From Tetrastigma voinierianum (taxonomy: Eukaryota; Streptophyta; Magnoliopsida; Vitales; Vitaceae): a DNA stretch of 64,000 nt. The position numbers and the translations under genes are program-made. This document shows positions 9,185 through 20,949 of the stretch, one piece after another. The stretch spans positions 100,914 to 164,913 of the forward strand of contig JAEQBH010004426.1 of the NCBI GenBank assembly GCA_016808115.1, given 5' to 3'. Position 1 is the first letter of the stretch; each line of letters opens with the position of its first letter. The notes under the pieces are model-generated. The model had not been told where the DNA came from. It searched no databases and was given only the letters and a program-made list of their open reading frames with translations.

Positions 9185-12090
9185 CCTGGGCCACGAAGCC
9201 TCCCTTCAACACAGTGCGACGAAGCTCCATCGCAGATCGACGAGCCTCCATCAGATTTTCAAACAGACGGGCTCTCCCCTATCGACGAAGCCTTCAACAC
9301 AAAGTGCATTTGCGAAGCTCCCACTATTTAATGTGGCGAGCCCTCCACTCAGAGCCACAAGGAAACACGAGCTCCCTCACTACAACTCACCTCGACGAGC
9401 TTCCTTCAACACAAAGTGCATCGAGCTCCCTCCATTCACATCGACGAGCCTTTCTCCGTGACTCACCGCACGGCTCCTCCTCATTAACGAAGCTCTCCCT
9501 TCAACACACAAAGTGCATTTGTGCTCCCACTATCTATCGACGAGCCTCCACCGTACTACAAACAGATGCTCAGCCAGAATCCCAAAATTTTGACGAGCCT
9601 CCTTTCACCACGCAGACGAGCTCCTCTATTCACATCAAGACGAGCCTCTCAGACTTCACACGGCTCCTCCTCACCGACGAGCCTTCAACACAGCACGAGC
9701 TCCCACTATTATCGTGACGAGCCTCCCTCAGATTCCAAACACGGGTTCTCCCTACAACTCACCTCGACGAAGCCCCTTCAACACAAAGTGCACGAGCCTC
9801 TTATTCATCGACGAGCCCCTCCGTATTTCAACAGACGGCTCCTCCTCATCGACGAAGCTTCCTTCAACACAAAGACGAAGCTCCCACACTATTTAGTCAG
9901 ATCGAGCCTCCACCGTACTCACAAACGACGCTCCTCACTACAACACCACTCTCTGGCGGCTTCTTTCAGTCGACAAAGTGCACGAGCTCCTCTATTATCA
10001 AGACGAGCCCTTCTCTCAGAGCCACCGTATCGGCCCTCCTCTCATCACATGAGCTCTCCCTTTCAAGACAGTGCACGGAAATTCTTACCTGATTTATCGA
10101 CGAGCCCTCCTTCGCACCCGCAAACGCACGGCTCCCTCCCTACAACTCACCTCGACGAAAGCCTCCCTTAACACGTGCATCGAAGCTCCTCTATTCACCG
10201 ACGAGCCCTTCCTCCCGTACTTCAACAGACACGGGTTCTCCCTACCGACCCAGCTCTCCCTTCAACACAGCGCACGAGCTCCCGACTATTTATCAGACGA
10301 GCCTCCACCCGCACTACAAATCAGACGACCTCACAACTCAGACCTGACGAGCCTCCTTCAACACAAAGTGCACGAGCTCCCTATTCATCAAGACGAGCCC
10401 TTCTCCTCACTTCAATGATCGCTCCTCCCTCATCGATGAGCTTTCCCTTAGCCTGTGAGCTGAGCTCCCAGCTGTTGTCAGGGCAGAGCCCTCAGAGTAC
10501 TGACAGACGGGCTCCTCCCTACAACTCACCTTGGCAGGCTCTCGCCCAGCCTTGACGAGCGAGCTCTCTATTCATGAGCGAGCCCGCCTGCGCCTTGGCA
10601 GGGCGGGCTCCTCCTACATCAGCAAACTCTCCCCTTGACCACGAGGCGACGAGCTCCTTTGTATCGGGGCGAGCCCTCCTCACGGCGCAAGCAAACGGGC
10701 TCCTCACTGCAACTCACTGTAAGCGAAACTCTCCATGGCCTGAACGGGCGAGCTCCCTCTATTCATAAAGCTGAGCCCCTTCTACATGCTTAATGACAGA
10801 CTCCTCCTCATCGATAAACTCTCCCTGCCTGAAGCGAAGAGCGAGCTCCTTTATTTATGGGGCCGACCCTCATACGCCTCCCGAGCGAGGCAGGCTCCTC
10901 CCTACAACTCACCTTGGCCGAGCTCCCACGCGACAGGGCGGGTGAAGCCTACATTCATCGGGCGTGACCCTTCTCAGTACTTAGCTGAGCGGGCTCCTCC
11001 CACCGATGTGGCTCTCACGGCTACGAGCTGGGCGAGCTCCCATATTGTCGGGGCAGGCCCTCCGACATCTTGCAAACGGACGGACTCCTGGCTGTCCACC
11101 TTGGCAGGCTCTCCCGCCCCGACACGGCGGGCCAGGCTCCTGCATTCATCGAGCGAGCCGCCTGCGCCCACTTGGCAGCGGGCTCCTCACTCCATCGATA
11201 GCTCTCATAGCCTGAGGCGAGCGAAATACACTGACTATCGGGGCGAGCCTCCTTTGTACTTGAAACGAGGCGGGCTCTCCTGCAGCTCACCTTGGCGAGC
11301 TCTCCGCCCAGCGGGCGAGCGAGCTCCTGCATTCGCCAGGCGAGCCCCGCCTGCGTACGCCCGCGACGGGCTCCTCCCTGTCGGCGAGCTCCCGCCCGGC
11401 ACGGGCGAGGCGGCTCCCGGCGGCTGGGGCGGGCCCTCCTGCGCTTGCTCCCGACGAGACGGGCTCCTCCCTACTGACTTCCTGTGACGAGCTCCCCCTT
11501 GGCCACGGGCGAGCCAGGCTCCTGTTCTTCGGCTTGAGCCCTTCCTACGTGCTTGTAAGCGGGCTCCTCCCATTGCGGCTCCTCCCGACACGAATGACAG
11601 CTCCCATGATTCTCAGGGCGGAAGCCCTCAACGCTACCCGCAAACGAGCGGGCTCCTCACTGACTTCGCCTTGGCAGAGCTCTCAGTGGCGCCACGAATG
11701 AGGCAAACTCCCCTTTATTATTCATGAAGGCCAGGCCTTCACATGCACCAGCGGGCCAGGCTCCTCCCTGCATCCAGCCCAGGCTCTCCATGGCCTGGCG
11801 GGAGGCTCCCGCATTTGTCGGGGCAGGCCCTCTACGTACTTGAAGCAGGCAGGCTCCTCCTCCAGCTCACGCAGCGGCTCTCCTTGGCTCACGAAGCCGG
11901 AGACGAGCTCCCACGGCTATCGGGGCGAGCCCTTGGCAGCTACTTTGCAGACGGGCTCCTCCCCGTTTGTCGAGCTCTCCCGCCAACCTGGCGGAGCTTG
12001 AGCTCCCTCTATTCCAGCCGAGGCGAGCCTTTCTGCATGCGTCAGGCGGGCTCCTCCGGCTGTATAGGCGGGCCCGAGCTCGATGTTCCC
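9185..12090 (+). repeat. ~97-bp tandem array, about 30 degenerate copies
   Basis: Blocks GACGAGCC, AC(A)GACGGGCTCCTCC, CTACAACTCACCT, GACGAAGCT and CTTCAACACAAAGTGCACGAGC recur in fixed order. CTTCAACAC starts near 9295, 9409, 9500, 9682, 9778, 9865, 10169, 10261 and 10358, with diverged copies between, giving a mean period of about 97 bp. After about 10.4 kb a second, more GC-rich subtype takes over, with CTTGGC(A/C)GGCTCTCC, GGCGAGCTCC and TATCGGGGCGAGCC. Several long open frames (up to 233 aa at 10786-11487) exist only because the repeat lacks stops; I do not annotate them as genes. Confidence 0.9.
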
Positions 12091-15000
12091 GCCGGATGAT
12101 TCCTCGCGCCCGCGAGACGACGGACTCCAGTTGCATTTGCGTCAGCGAAGCTGTTTCCGGCCGGTCGACACGAGCGAGGCCCTCGCTGCGCGATGCAGCG
12201 ACCACTTGACCACATAATGGGGGAAACGAGCACGGATAAACGAGGAATGGTACCACGAGAATTTCCAGCGATGTAGTTCAAATTACAAGGATCGGTAACT
12301 CGGGTTGTCTGTTTCGGAAAGAGGAGGCGAAGCTAGCTCGGCGAAGACATAAATTTGTGGCACCATTGAAGGCTGAGACATGACCCAGGCTTGGATAAAG
12401 GAGAGGTTGAAAAAAAAAAAAAAAAAAACATAAGTGAATATAAAGGTTCAGGCGTCAGACGATGAAGAGTGAAGAAATCTCGATGGGGTGTGAATCTGGG
12501 AATAATTCATATCGGAAGGACCCATATTTCTTGCTCCATTGGGAGGTCGAGTGAAGTCTGAATGCGGGTATCTTGACGACTTGTTGGCTTGGGCGCGACC
12601 CGTTGGGCACTGCTTGATCTGTGATTGTTTGATGACCTCGTCCCTCGAGCTGACAGGTGACCCTGTGAGATCTCATGAAACCATTACATTCATCGCTCAG
12701 TAGTCTGATAAATTGCGGCCGGAAGATCGATGAGCGGCCTCAATAGCATGCCCTGCGAAACCTCGACAAGCGATTTTGAGTTGTTTTCCTTGGCGCTCAA
12801 GCCACCAGTAACCGCGCGAAGCTCCATTCGAAGATCTCGTCGCTCACCTCGAGAGATGACGAGTTCTGCTGGCTTGTTGGAGCTCGTCACAGGGCGAGAC
12901 TTGACCCCTCTCGAGATCTCGGTAGTCATTTCGTGCAGCACAAGTTCCTCAGACCTCCCGGAGCTCGCCCTCGGCCTTAGTCGGCCTTTCAGGACCTCGT
13001 TCTCTCTATTCTTGCCCAGAAACCTGGCCAGATGAAGCATGCTGGATTAGACTTAAATCGCTATTTCTTGATCAGCGATAAACAGTGTAGAGATTACGTA
13101 GTCACTTTGCCTTATAAATTCGAGCGATCCTTACATGTTTCTCATTCGGTTTGGCTCCGTGACCCTTCAAATAATTAGCGTGCAAGACACACGAGTTAGA
13201 ACTTCGGCCTGAGCCAGACGGAGTTAACGATTATAAGCTTGCAGAAAGCAAATCCACGAAAAGTGAGGCCCGAAGCCTCCTCAGTAATGACTCCTTTGAT
13301 TTCTCTGATATGAGGCCCGATGAGGATGGATGAAGCGGCACCGCCATGATTCAGCATTAGATAGCGGAGAATCTTTGACCCGTCGACAACCGATTTTTCT
13401 TTCTCTCGACTCGGACACCTTCCGGGGAGATGACTTGGCGAGTGCAGAAGGGTATTCCATGCAGTTATGGCCCAGCGCGGCGGTGGTGTGCAGCGACCTA
13501 GGTTCCGCCCCTGCAGAGTGGGTCGGAAGAGGGGAGCGACGAAGAACCGAGGAATCTCGACGCGGGACGAGGGCCTTTCGAGCCTTTGGATGGGGAATTC
13601 GAAGAGTGTTTCTAATCTACGAACTTTGTTGCGAATGGGTGATCCCTCTTGGGGAATCTGTTCTCCTCACTCTTTGCGCTCAGGAGTTTTTCGAGATATC
13701 CACTTCGGATGAGCTAAGATACCATAGGTGGGGCGAAATGCGACGAGACGCTGAAAGAAGGCTCATGGGCCAGAAGAAGTGAAGGCCACTGAGCAGGAAG
13801 GTGTGGGACTTCCGTACGGATGAGCGGGAACATCAGGCCCAATAGCTCACCTGTGGTAGGGCAGGCGGGAGCATTAGATCAGCAGCGAGGGCGACCAATG
13901 GTATCTTAAATCGTAGCTCGAGGCGGGCATCGAAAAATATAGAGAGCACAAGAGTCAGGAGTATCCGACCAGCTGGCCAGATGAATGGGTTGAAGGTAGG
14001 GATGATGCTCACGGGGTTATCGGGGAGCTCCACGTGCAGTGCGCCTAGGGTGTCTTCATATCTAAAGAGTTGTACTCCCGGTTGGAGCCGTTATGTGAAA
14101 AATGCTCCGAATTTTCCATATCTATGAGAAGGAAGATCAAGAAATCACCGAAGGGCTCGGGACGTCTAGGGGAAATAAATACGAAGCCCTCGGCGATGGC
14201 CGTCGGATTAAAAGATGCGGAGACGAGCCCCACGTTAGGGGCGCGAGTCCACTGCTCTAAAGACCGTGAGCCCACTAAATGCCCCTGACCATTGGGGGCC
14301 GAGTTGGGAAGAGCGGATATGAGAAAATCTTTGAAGAACCTTGTTTGATGAAAGGTCTGATGGAAGAAACGGAGGCCGTTATGAAGAGCGACCTCGAAAA
14401 AACTATACCATTAGGGCGCGGAGGAGTAGCGTATGAGTCGAAAATCAGGAGACCATATGCGAACACGGAAGAGGCGGTATCGTTGAATGGAGACTCATAT
14501 AAAGGGCGGCCTGGGGCGCGCCGCTGAGAGATGTCGAGACGGCGGTCGGAGATGGTCAGAACCCCAGGATGTTTGATCAGTTTATCTTCCTTTTTCCCCC
14601 AAGAGGAGGGCGCCTCCGGAGGCAGGTTGAGGCCAACCAGTATGTGTGGGCCCGACCTGCCGGGGCCAGAAGCATCAGTGAAGGAATCATCCATTTGTCT
14701 GAAGGAAGACGCTTAGGACCCATGACGTAAGCAGGCGTCAGACCGGAGCCTGGGCCTCGTCATTATTATTGGCTTCGCATGACGGGTGGAGATAAGCGGC
14801 GGGATGAAGGGCACAGAAGGATGACCTTTGGTGGATGGGAAGAGGCAGAATCAGAGCGAAATACAGGCGGCAAAATATAAAGACAAAGGGAGTTGAAGTG
14901 AAGGGATTGAGGAACTAGAAGATTAAATGAAACAAAGGAAAACAAGAGATCTGACAATATGAAACTCAAGAGCCATCATTAACATATGACGGCGGACGGG

Positions 15001-15300
15001 TTAATTAATCCACATCAGAAGCGGTTGGAAGTAACAAGTCATTGGGACTAATCACATTGCACTTGTGATGGTACACAGAATTTGAGAAATGACTTGATAA
15101 GGATATAGAAATGGAGTCAGACATTGCTTACTCATGACTGAAAAGAGGCGATTGTGGGTGGTGCCGTGTGGTATCCTTCCACTAAAAGCCCGAACCAAAG
15201 TGGCCGTTAGGCAGGAACATGGAATTGAAAGGGCGGAGAGCAGCCCGTACAAGGCCGGATCAAGGCTATATCTCTACGAATAACGGATGATAGAATATTT
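12091..15300. other. GC-rich stretch without recognised gene
   Basis: About 3.2 kb of composition like the gypsy cluster. A run of 19 As occurs at 12410-12428. Open frames include 13330-13782 (+, 150 aa), 12690-13040 (minus, 116 aa, charged, with RENEVLKGRL) and 14275-14694 (minus, 139 aa). None resembles a family I know. Position suggests the 3' region of the plus-strand gypsy element or another degraded element. Composition falls to the AT-rich host level after about 15.3-15.7 kb. Confidence 0.4.
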
Positions 15301-16876
15301 GGCCAGGGGCGATCTGTAGAGTCTATTGAGAAAGGAAGAGCATGGCGTTGGTTTAAAATGTCTCGATAAGGAAGGAGGATTACTCGAATAAACTCGATGA
15401 CTAATCCGCCGCCAAATGTCTATGGATGACTACGTGAAAAGCAGGTCTGAAGGGAAGAATTTAATCATCGTCAGAAATTGGATGAAGACCCGTACAAATC
15501 TGTGGTAGCTCCGGCCAACTAAAGATGCGAAAAATAGCGGAGGGAACCTTTCTTTCTCATATACCGAGACGAGGAATCCGACTAGGCGTCGGAGCGGTCA
15601 GGCGAAGCCGTAAACCCCCTTCCTTTTGTTTTCTCTTGCGAGGAGCAGGCCTTTTTCAGTTGAGTGGATAACATTGGGTATTCCGCTCCATTTTGACGAT
15701 CGGCATTCATGGGTTTGCTCTGACAGATCTTGGCTTTCGACCAATGACTAAGTAAAAATCAGACTGATTCAGGTTAGAAAAGGCACATCATCATCATATC
15801 ATAGCCTTGTTTATGACTTTAGTCATGGTATTTCTATGTGATCATCTTCAAGAGGATTATTCAACTAAAATTGCTTTCAAAATAGATGAACACATGTCCC
15901 ATCGCTTTCTAATTGTAAATGAATTCTGCAGGCATTTCCTTTGGCCCTAATAGATACTTAAGTTTCAGCATTCATATAGCATTAGAAAAGCGCATGTGGA
16001 TGTGTAACGTGAGCGAGTATGAATCTCATGATGTTCAATGTTGAATGTTAGAGTTCTTGATTTCAAGTACATTTATCATTTTGTGCTTCTAAATTAAGTT
16101 AATAATGTGTTGTTAGGTAGTGTTACATATCAAGCTAATTTAGGCTTTAGACTAACCCCTTTATTAGGCAGTCTTTTGGGCTTACCGTGCACTTGATAAG
16201 TGGGGAGTGGGAGGAATAAACAGAGTGAGTAAGGTTTGAAATCATTACCTTCTATAAAACATATACCGTGTTAATTACCGATTGATATAAAGATTAAGTA
16301 ATTAGATAGTAGGCTGACAATGTTGGTGACTCATTGCATTTATCCATACTAGTTGATAATGTGACAGCCAAATCAGAAGACCTTTCTCATTTCTGGACAA
16401 AGCTTCTAGTCATACTTGTAGTATGGTACTTACCATACAGCTTAACGGTGGTGAAGGCTTGAAAAATGTTGCATCGGTTTCCGGGTCTTCATATTTTTAG
16501 TCTTTGTTTGAAATTTCAGATTACCAGAATTTCTAGTTTCAATTCTGTCACCTATGATATGCCATATATTTTCAGTTTCTTTTTCTATAAATCGTCCTTC
16601 CCTCCTGAGTTTACTTTATGCACGGTTGCCTTGCTACATCATGTGATATGGTTTTTTTGTTCCTCTTGAATGATATATTTAGGGTGTCTTTAGAATAGGG
16701 ATCTGTTGCTTCATCAATGAGAAAGTACTAGTTGTATAATTTTAATTTCATTTTTCTTTTAAGGATCAGCATATTCGGTAATTCCCAGGCATTATAGGAT
16801 TAACTTTAATGGTTCTCTATCATATCAAGTTTAGGTATGGTTGGAAGGTTTTCAGGCTTATAGGACATTTTTTCAG
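15300..16876 (+). other. Non-coding, probable CPSF160 intron
   Basis: AT-rich sequence without a recognisable exon. It ends in a good acceptor, a T-rich tract and TTTTTTCAG at 16868-16876, directly before the first recognised CPSF160 exon. The preceding exons of the gene, which would encode more than half of the protein, are not in the window. Confidence 0.5.
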
Positions 16877-17042
16877 CGTCGAGTTTGTGGAGTCTATGCT
16901 CGTGGTGCTCGAATTCTAGATGGTGCTTTCATGACCCAAGATCTTCCAATTTCACAGGGTTCTTTGTATTATGGGGTCTCTATAGCTGATCCTTATGTAT
17001 TGCTGAGATGTCACAGTGGAAATATTCAACTTCTTGTTGGAG
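16877..17042 (+). CDS. CPSF160: CPSF160 exon A
   Basis: Acceptor TTTTTTCAG precedes and donor G|GTACAT follows. The frame is open throughout and reads RRVCGVYARGARILDGAF, MTQDLPIS, VSIADPYVLLR and NIQLLVG, the typical middle of plant CPSF160. A short stretch (QGSLYYG) diverges from the expected serine-rich linker. The last G pairs with AT of the next exon to restore the aspartate of the DPSTCTVS motif, so phase agrees across the intron. Confidence 0.85.
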
Positions 17043-18182
17043 GTACATGTGTTTAAATCATACTTCCCCTTTGTCCTTTTTCTTTTCCCTTTTTTGGTTT
17101 ACTCAGCATATGACTCTAATTGCTACTTTAACTCTAAGAACTTTTGTTCTGGATCTTGCCAGTGTTATCAACATTAGATAAATGGACTTCAAAAGATAAA
17201 AAGACTGTAGATCCATGTTGTTTCTCAAAGTTTTGATTCTTTAAACTAGATGCATGCCTATCTAACTTATTCCTTCTATATTGATGGAGGACTAGGCAAA
17301 TTTAATATATAGTTATATTTGCTAGTTTTACTAGTATGTGCTGGATAATTAAATTTCCAGCATTATAGAAAGATTTTTAATTATTATCTGTAGAATGAGA
17401 TGAAAGATGTCAATGAAGGGAAATGGAAAGAAAAGCCCTTGGAAATTACATCTTGAGTCTGAAGCCATCTTGTGCCCCACTTGGACCTAGAACCTCTCTA
17501 CTTCTACCCCTGTCCTAAGCCAGGTCTTTGGGAGACCCCATGCATATAAACTACAATAATTTGAATTAGGAGAAAGTTTGGAATCCCTAATTCGATTAAC
17601 ATATTGAATCATTGATCCAGGACTCTAAGATAGTGTTTGGTTCCCAAAAATTAGTAAGGAAAGAAAACACATACAATGGAAATGATTTTCTTATATTTAG
17701 TTGTCTAATGAAAAATCTCATAGAAAATCAAATATAGATAACACTACTTAGGAAACCTACATATGTAAATTATTTAATCTTTATTTTAGTGACAAAATAA
17801 ATAAAATTGGTTTTGAAATGAAAAAAAAAAACGTTAGATTCAACTATATCTTTATTTTCCTTCATTTTTTAATATTTGCCTCTTTCTCCTTATTTTCTTC
17901 CCCTTAAGTTTTCCAGAACCAAATATTGCCTAAAACAAAAGGGATCAAGCTCAAATAGCTAAAATATATGCTTCACTAGCTGGTGTTGTAGCAATAAGGA
18001 CCTTCCACTTTTATTTATGTTGTTGAAACATTTTAAATATTTTCTATCTAATTATGTGTTGTTCCATAAAGGGTATCATGATTATAAACATTTGCAGTGC
18101 TTTTCTTGCTCTCGTCCTCCCTTTCAATTTTGCCTTGTTTTTATGCTGTTGTTTAGCTCTAGTTTTTAACTATGATCTGCAG
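17043..18182 (+). other. CPSF160 intron
   Basis: AT-rich, without coding sequence. It begins GTACAT and ends in TATGATCTGCAG. Apart from the possible SINE-like fragment near 17.45-17.53 kb nothing is recognised in it. Confidence 0.6.
17443..17535 (-). repeat. Possible SINE-like (tRNA-derived) fragment in intron
   Basis: In reverse complement, GGTTCTAGGTCCAAGTGGGG resembles the B-box part of the clearer SINE-like copy at 36.5 kb (GGTTCCAGGTTCAAGTCCC). A box-A-like stretch lies upstream on the same strand. Short and diverged, so tentative. Confidence 0.3.
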
Positions 18183-18965
18183 ATCCTTCTACCTGCACTG
18201 TATCTATAAATATTCCTGCTGTATTTGAAAGCTCAACGAAATCAATATCTGCCTGTACATTTGTATCATGATGAGGGAACTGAACCATGGTTACGGAAGA
18301 CAAGTACTGATGCATGGCTTTCTACGGGAATTGACGAGGCCATTGATGGGTCTGATGGTGCAGCACATGATCAGGATGATATATACTGTGTTGTGTGTTA
18401 TGAAAGTGGTGGCCTTGAAATATTTGATGTGCCTAATTTCAATTGTGTTTTTTCTGTTGATAAATTTGTAATCTTAGAGGCCCACCTTGATACTCTTATC
18501 ACGGAACCATCTGAAAGATACTCAGAAAGTTGTATGAGCAAAACTCTGAAGAAAGCTGGCCAAGGCAGGAAAGAAAATACCCATAACATAAGGTTGTCGA
18601 ATTGGCCATGCAGAATGGTCAAGGACAGCATAGTCGCCCTTTTCTTTGGGATATTGACTGATGGGACAATTCTTTGCTACCATGCTTACCACTATCTGAA
18701 AGGTCCAGAAAACACTTCCAAAACAGAGGAAGCCGTTTCTGCACAAGATTCCCTCAGAACAAGCAATGTAAGTGCCTCTCATCTTAGAAATTTGAGATTT
18801 GTTCGTGTCCCCTTGGACATACACAGAGGAGGAAGGCATTATCTGGAACCAGAAGCTCAAGAATGACTGTTTTCAAACGTTGGTGGTTGTCAAGGGTTAT
18901 TCATCTCTGGTTCAAGGCCTCTTTGGTTCATGGTTTTCAGAGAACGAATCCGTGTTCATCCTCAG
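18183..18965 (+). CDS. CPSF160: CPSF160 exon B (large, frameshifted)
   Basis: The exon reads DPSTCTVSINIPAVFESS at its start, then in another frame EPWLRKTSTDAWLSTGI, DIYCVVCYESGGLEIFDVP, FGILTDGTILCYHAY and LRNLRFVRVPLD. In a third frame it reads GGCQGLFISGSRPLWFMVF and RERIRVHPQ before donor CAG|GTGAGA. The frame slips near 18257 (one extra T in ACATTTG). It slips again near 18594 (one A short) and 18647 (two Ts short), and those two cancel. It slips once more near 18874 (As short). All four are homopolymer length changes. This part belongs to the second propeller (BPB) region of the subunit. Confidence 0.85.
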
Positions 18966-19431
18966 GTGAGAGAATTGTCTAGCTGAGGGTTGAGAAGAGC
19001 TGTTGCGAATTGTATTGTTTTCCTGCTTATCTTCACAATTACTTCGTGACATCAGTTGATGCTCTAATTTTTCTCTTATTCAATTCTGTGTTCAGCCTAA
19101 GTTTCTCTTATTCTTCTTTTTGTTAACTATTGTTGTTGTTGCTGTTGTTTTTAAAGTTTTTTTTTTGCAAGCAATTACAGATTGAAAGTTTTAGAAAACA
19201 ATTCAACCATAGTGAATGTGGCATGCAACTAATCTTGTAGTAACTAAAATATGTCAATAAAGTCTACGTAATTTCCTAACCACGTAAACAAATCAATTTG
19301 TAATACTCTACCAACCTCACTTGTCAGTTTTGTTTCAGTCTTTAAAGAAGAAACATACATGCTGTTCGGAATTCTTGTTGAAGTAAGAGCATGTCTTCTA
19401 CTTTCCTTATTAAATCCCTCCTTATTTGCAG

Positions 19432-19512
19432 TTATGTGATGGATCTATTGTTGCCTTCACTGTTCTTCACAACATCAATTGCAATCATGGGTTTATATAT
19501 GTCACCTCACAG
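19432..19512 (+). CDS. CPSF160: CPSF160 exon C
   Basis: Acceptor TTATTTGCAG at the left, donor CAG|GTCAGA at the right. The 27 codons are open and read LCDGSIVAFTVLHNINCNHG and FIYVTSQ, in phase with the end of the previous exon (HPQ). This is the best preserved exon and differs from the grapevine protein as I remember it by at most a residue or two. Confidence 0.9.
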
Positions 19513-19587
19513 GTCAGAAAAGAATATCCCTGTTCTATGAGTTATTGTTTTATTTGTTTATCTATTTACAAGAATAGGCTTATACCA

Positions 19588-20160
19588 TCTTTTCTTTTTT
19601 GATGAGAAACGCAGATATATTAAAGAAAAGACAACAAAAGCCCAGAAGTATGGAGGTATACAATGATCAAATAGAGAACCCACCACCAGAATCTGACCCT
19701 CATTTACACCCGGCTTGATCAAAAATAGTAAGGAATTGTGCCCTATCAACACTATGCACATTTGCCCAACTCCACAAAGTACAAATAAAAAGTAGAAATG
19801 GAGTCATGTGCCAAAGAACTCTCATTCCACAAAAACAATCATGTCTCTTGCCAAATAGTCCAAAAGAAAGTGCAGGGGGCTTATCCACTCCTTTTCTTCT
19901 TTCTCTAAAAGAGCCTCATAGACTGACTTGAGAAAAACCCAGTGTTTAAATATGGCCAACAAAACTGCCACAATAATCTAAGCTTTTAATGAACCAAGGT
20001 AGTCCAATTGTCTCCTCTTTTGCAATAGAGGAAGCATGCGGTAGCTAAAAATCTCCCTCTTTTGAGTTGGTCTTGAGTTGCCTTCCCTACTCCATGAAGC
20101 TTCTAAGCAAAACAAATCCCTCTAGTGGGCACCCCATCTGTTAATTTAACTTTCTTAATG
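19588..20160 (-). mobile_element. LINE (non-LTR) retrotransposon 3' fragment in intron
   Basis: On the minus strand, broken frames contain LDYLARD, CGMRVLWHMTPF and TLWSWANVHSVDRAQFLTIF. These match the C-terminal zf-RVT region and tail of plant L1-type elements (family pattern: LFWTIWKERN..., LWSWT). The fragment ends at about 19.59 kb with an A-rich tail on the minus strand (TTTTCTTTTTT on +). It sits between two CPSF160 exons and is too short and broken to be active. Confidence 0.65.
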
Positions 20161-20171
20161 CTTTTTTCTAG

Positions 20172-20233
20172 GACAAAATGCCAGTTGCCCTCACACCTGG
20201 ATCAAACTCGACAACTACTGGCCAGTGCAAAAG
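20172..20233 (+). CDS. CPSF160: CPSF160 exon D (degraded)
   Basis: After acceptor TTTTTCTAG the end of the exon reads DNYWPVQK before donor AAG|GTGGGG, as in the family (YDNYWPVQK). The start, expected GFLKICQLP, is shortened: CCAGTTGCCC (CQLP) is recognisable in another frame. Small deletions and at least one frameshift lie in about 60 bases. Confidence 0.7.
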
Positions 20234-20342
20234 GTGGGGCTACCTTTTTTTCCTTTCTTATATGATCTCTATTCACGGTAATCATCTTTATATAGATAGA
20301 TTGTTTGAGATGTGTACCCTACTAGTTTCATCTTTTGGTTAG

Positions 20343-20415
20343 ATTGCATTGAGAGGAACTCCACACCAAGTCACTTACTTTTAGAGAAAAATTTGTCTCA
20401 TGTTCAGTTCCTGTG
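20343..20415 (+). CDS. CPSF160: CPSF160 exon E (degraded)
   Basis: After TTTTGGTTAG the frame reads I.LRGTPHQVTYF and then meets TAG where an alanine-glutamate pair is expected. EKNL follows one frame over, and VSVPV-like sequence marks the end near 20415. The donor there is weak (GTG|GTGGTT). The next exon expected in the family (LKPLNHVLSSLVDQEAG...) is not found downstream; a copia element begins 300-400 bases further on. Confidence 0.65.
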
Positions 20416-20949
20416 GTGGTTATCCATCTATTACTCTTTGCCCTTTTTCTTGCTTTGTCCATGTGCATGCCCTGTTGTGGTATGTAATTTATTCTGATGA
20501 TGTATTTTCTGAAGAAACATTTAGTATTCTGATTGCTACCATAGTTGTGGTTTGAGTGATCAGCCATTTTATTTAGAATTAAGAGTGTGTTAATTTCCTG
20601 ATGATCAGTTATTTTCAGAGTTGAAATACAGTGTTTCCATTGGATTTCCTGTAATTCACTAACACTTTCTCATGTTTAAATTTGTTCCAAAACTGTTGCT
20701 GGATTCATTTAGTGCGATTTAGTAGTTCTTGAATCTTTGAGAGAAAAAGGAATAATATGATTTTCATTAATTTATAAAGGAGGTAACATACATATTTATA
20801 TTCTAGTGTTATGGCGAAGGAAACAAATTTAGGAATTATAGTAGGAGACTAAAGAGAAGGAAGAATCCTAAATGGATAGCCGTAAACCTTAATACTCCCT
20901 CTCGAGATGGAGCATATGGGTCAAAAGCAGCAAGATTGTCATATATCTA

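Noticed and set aside
9166..11591. Long ORFs of 118-233 aa on both strands (for example 9166-9717, 9521-10171, 10786-11487, 11235-11591)
   Set aside because: They lie wholly inside the ~97-bp tandem array, occur in several frames at once and change composition with the repeat subtype. They are repeat-derived, not genes.
1365..12428. T19 at 1365-1383 and A19 at 12410-12428 as mirrored parts of the inverted gypsy pair
   Set aside because: Equal length and opposite strand are suggestive, but the flanking sequences do not match in reverse complement, so coincidence is more likely.
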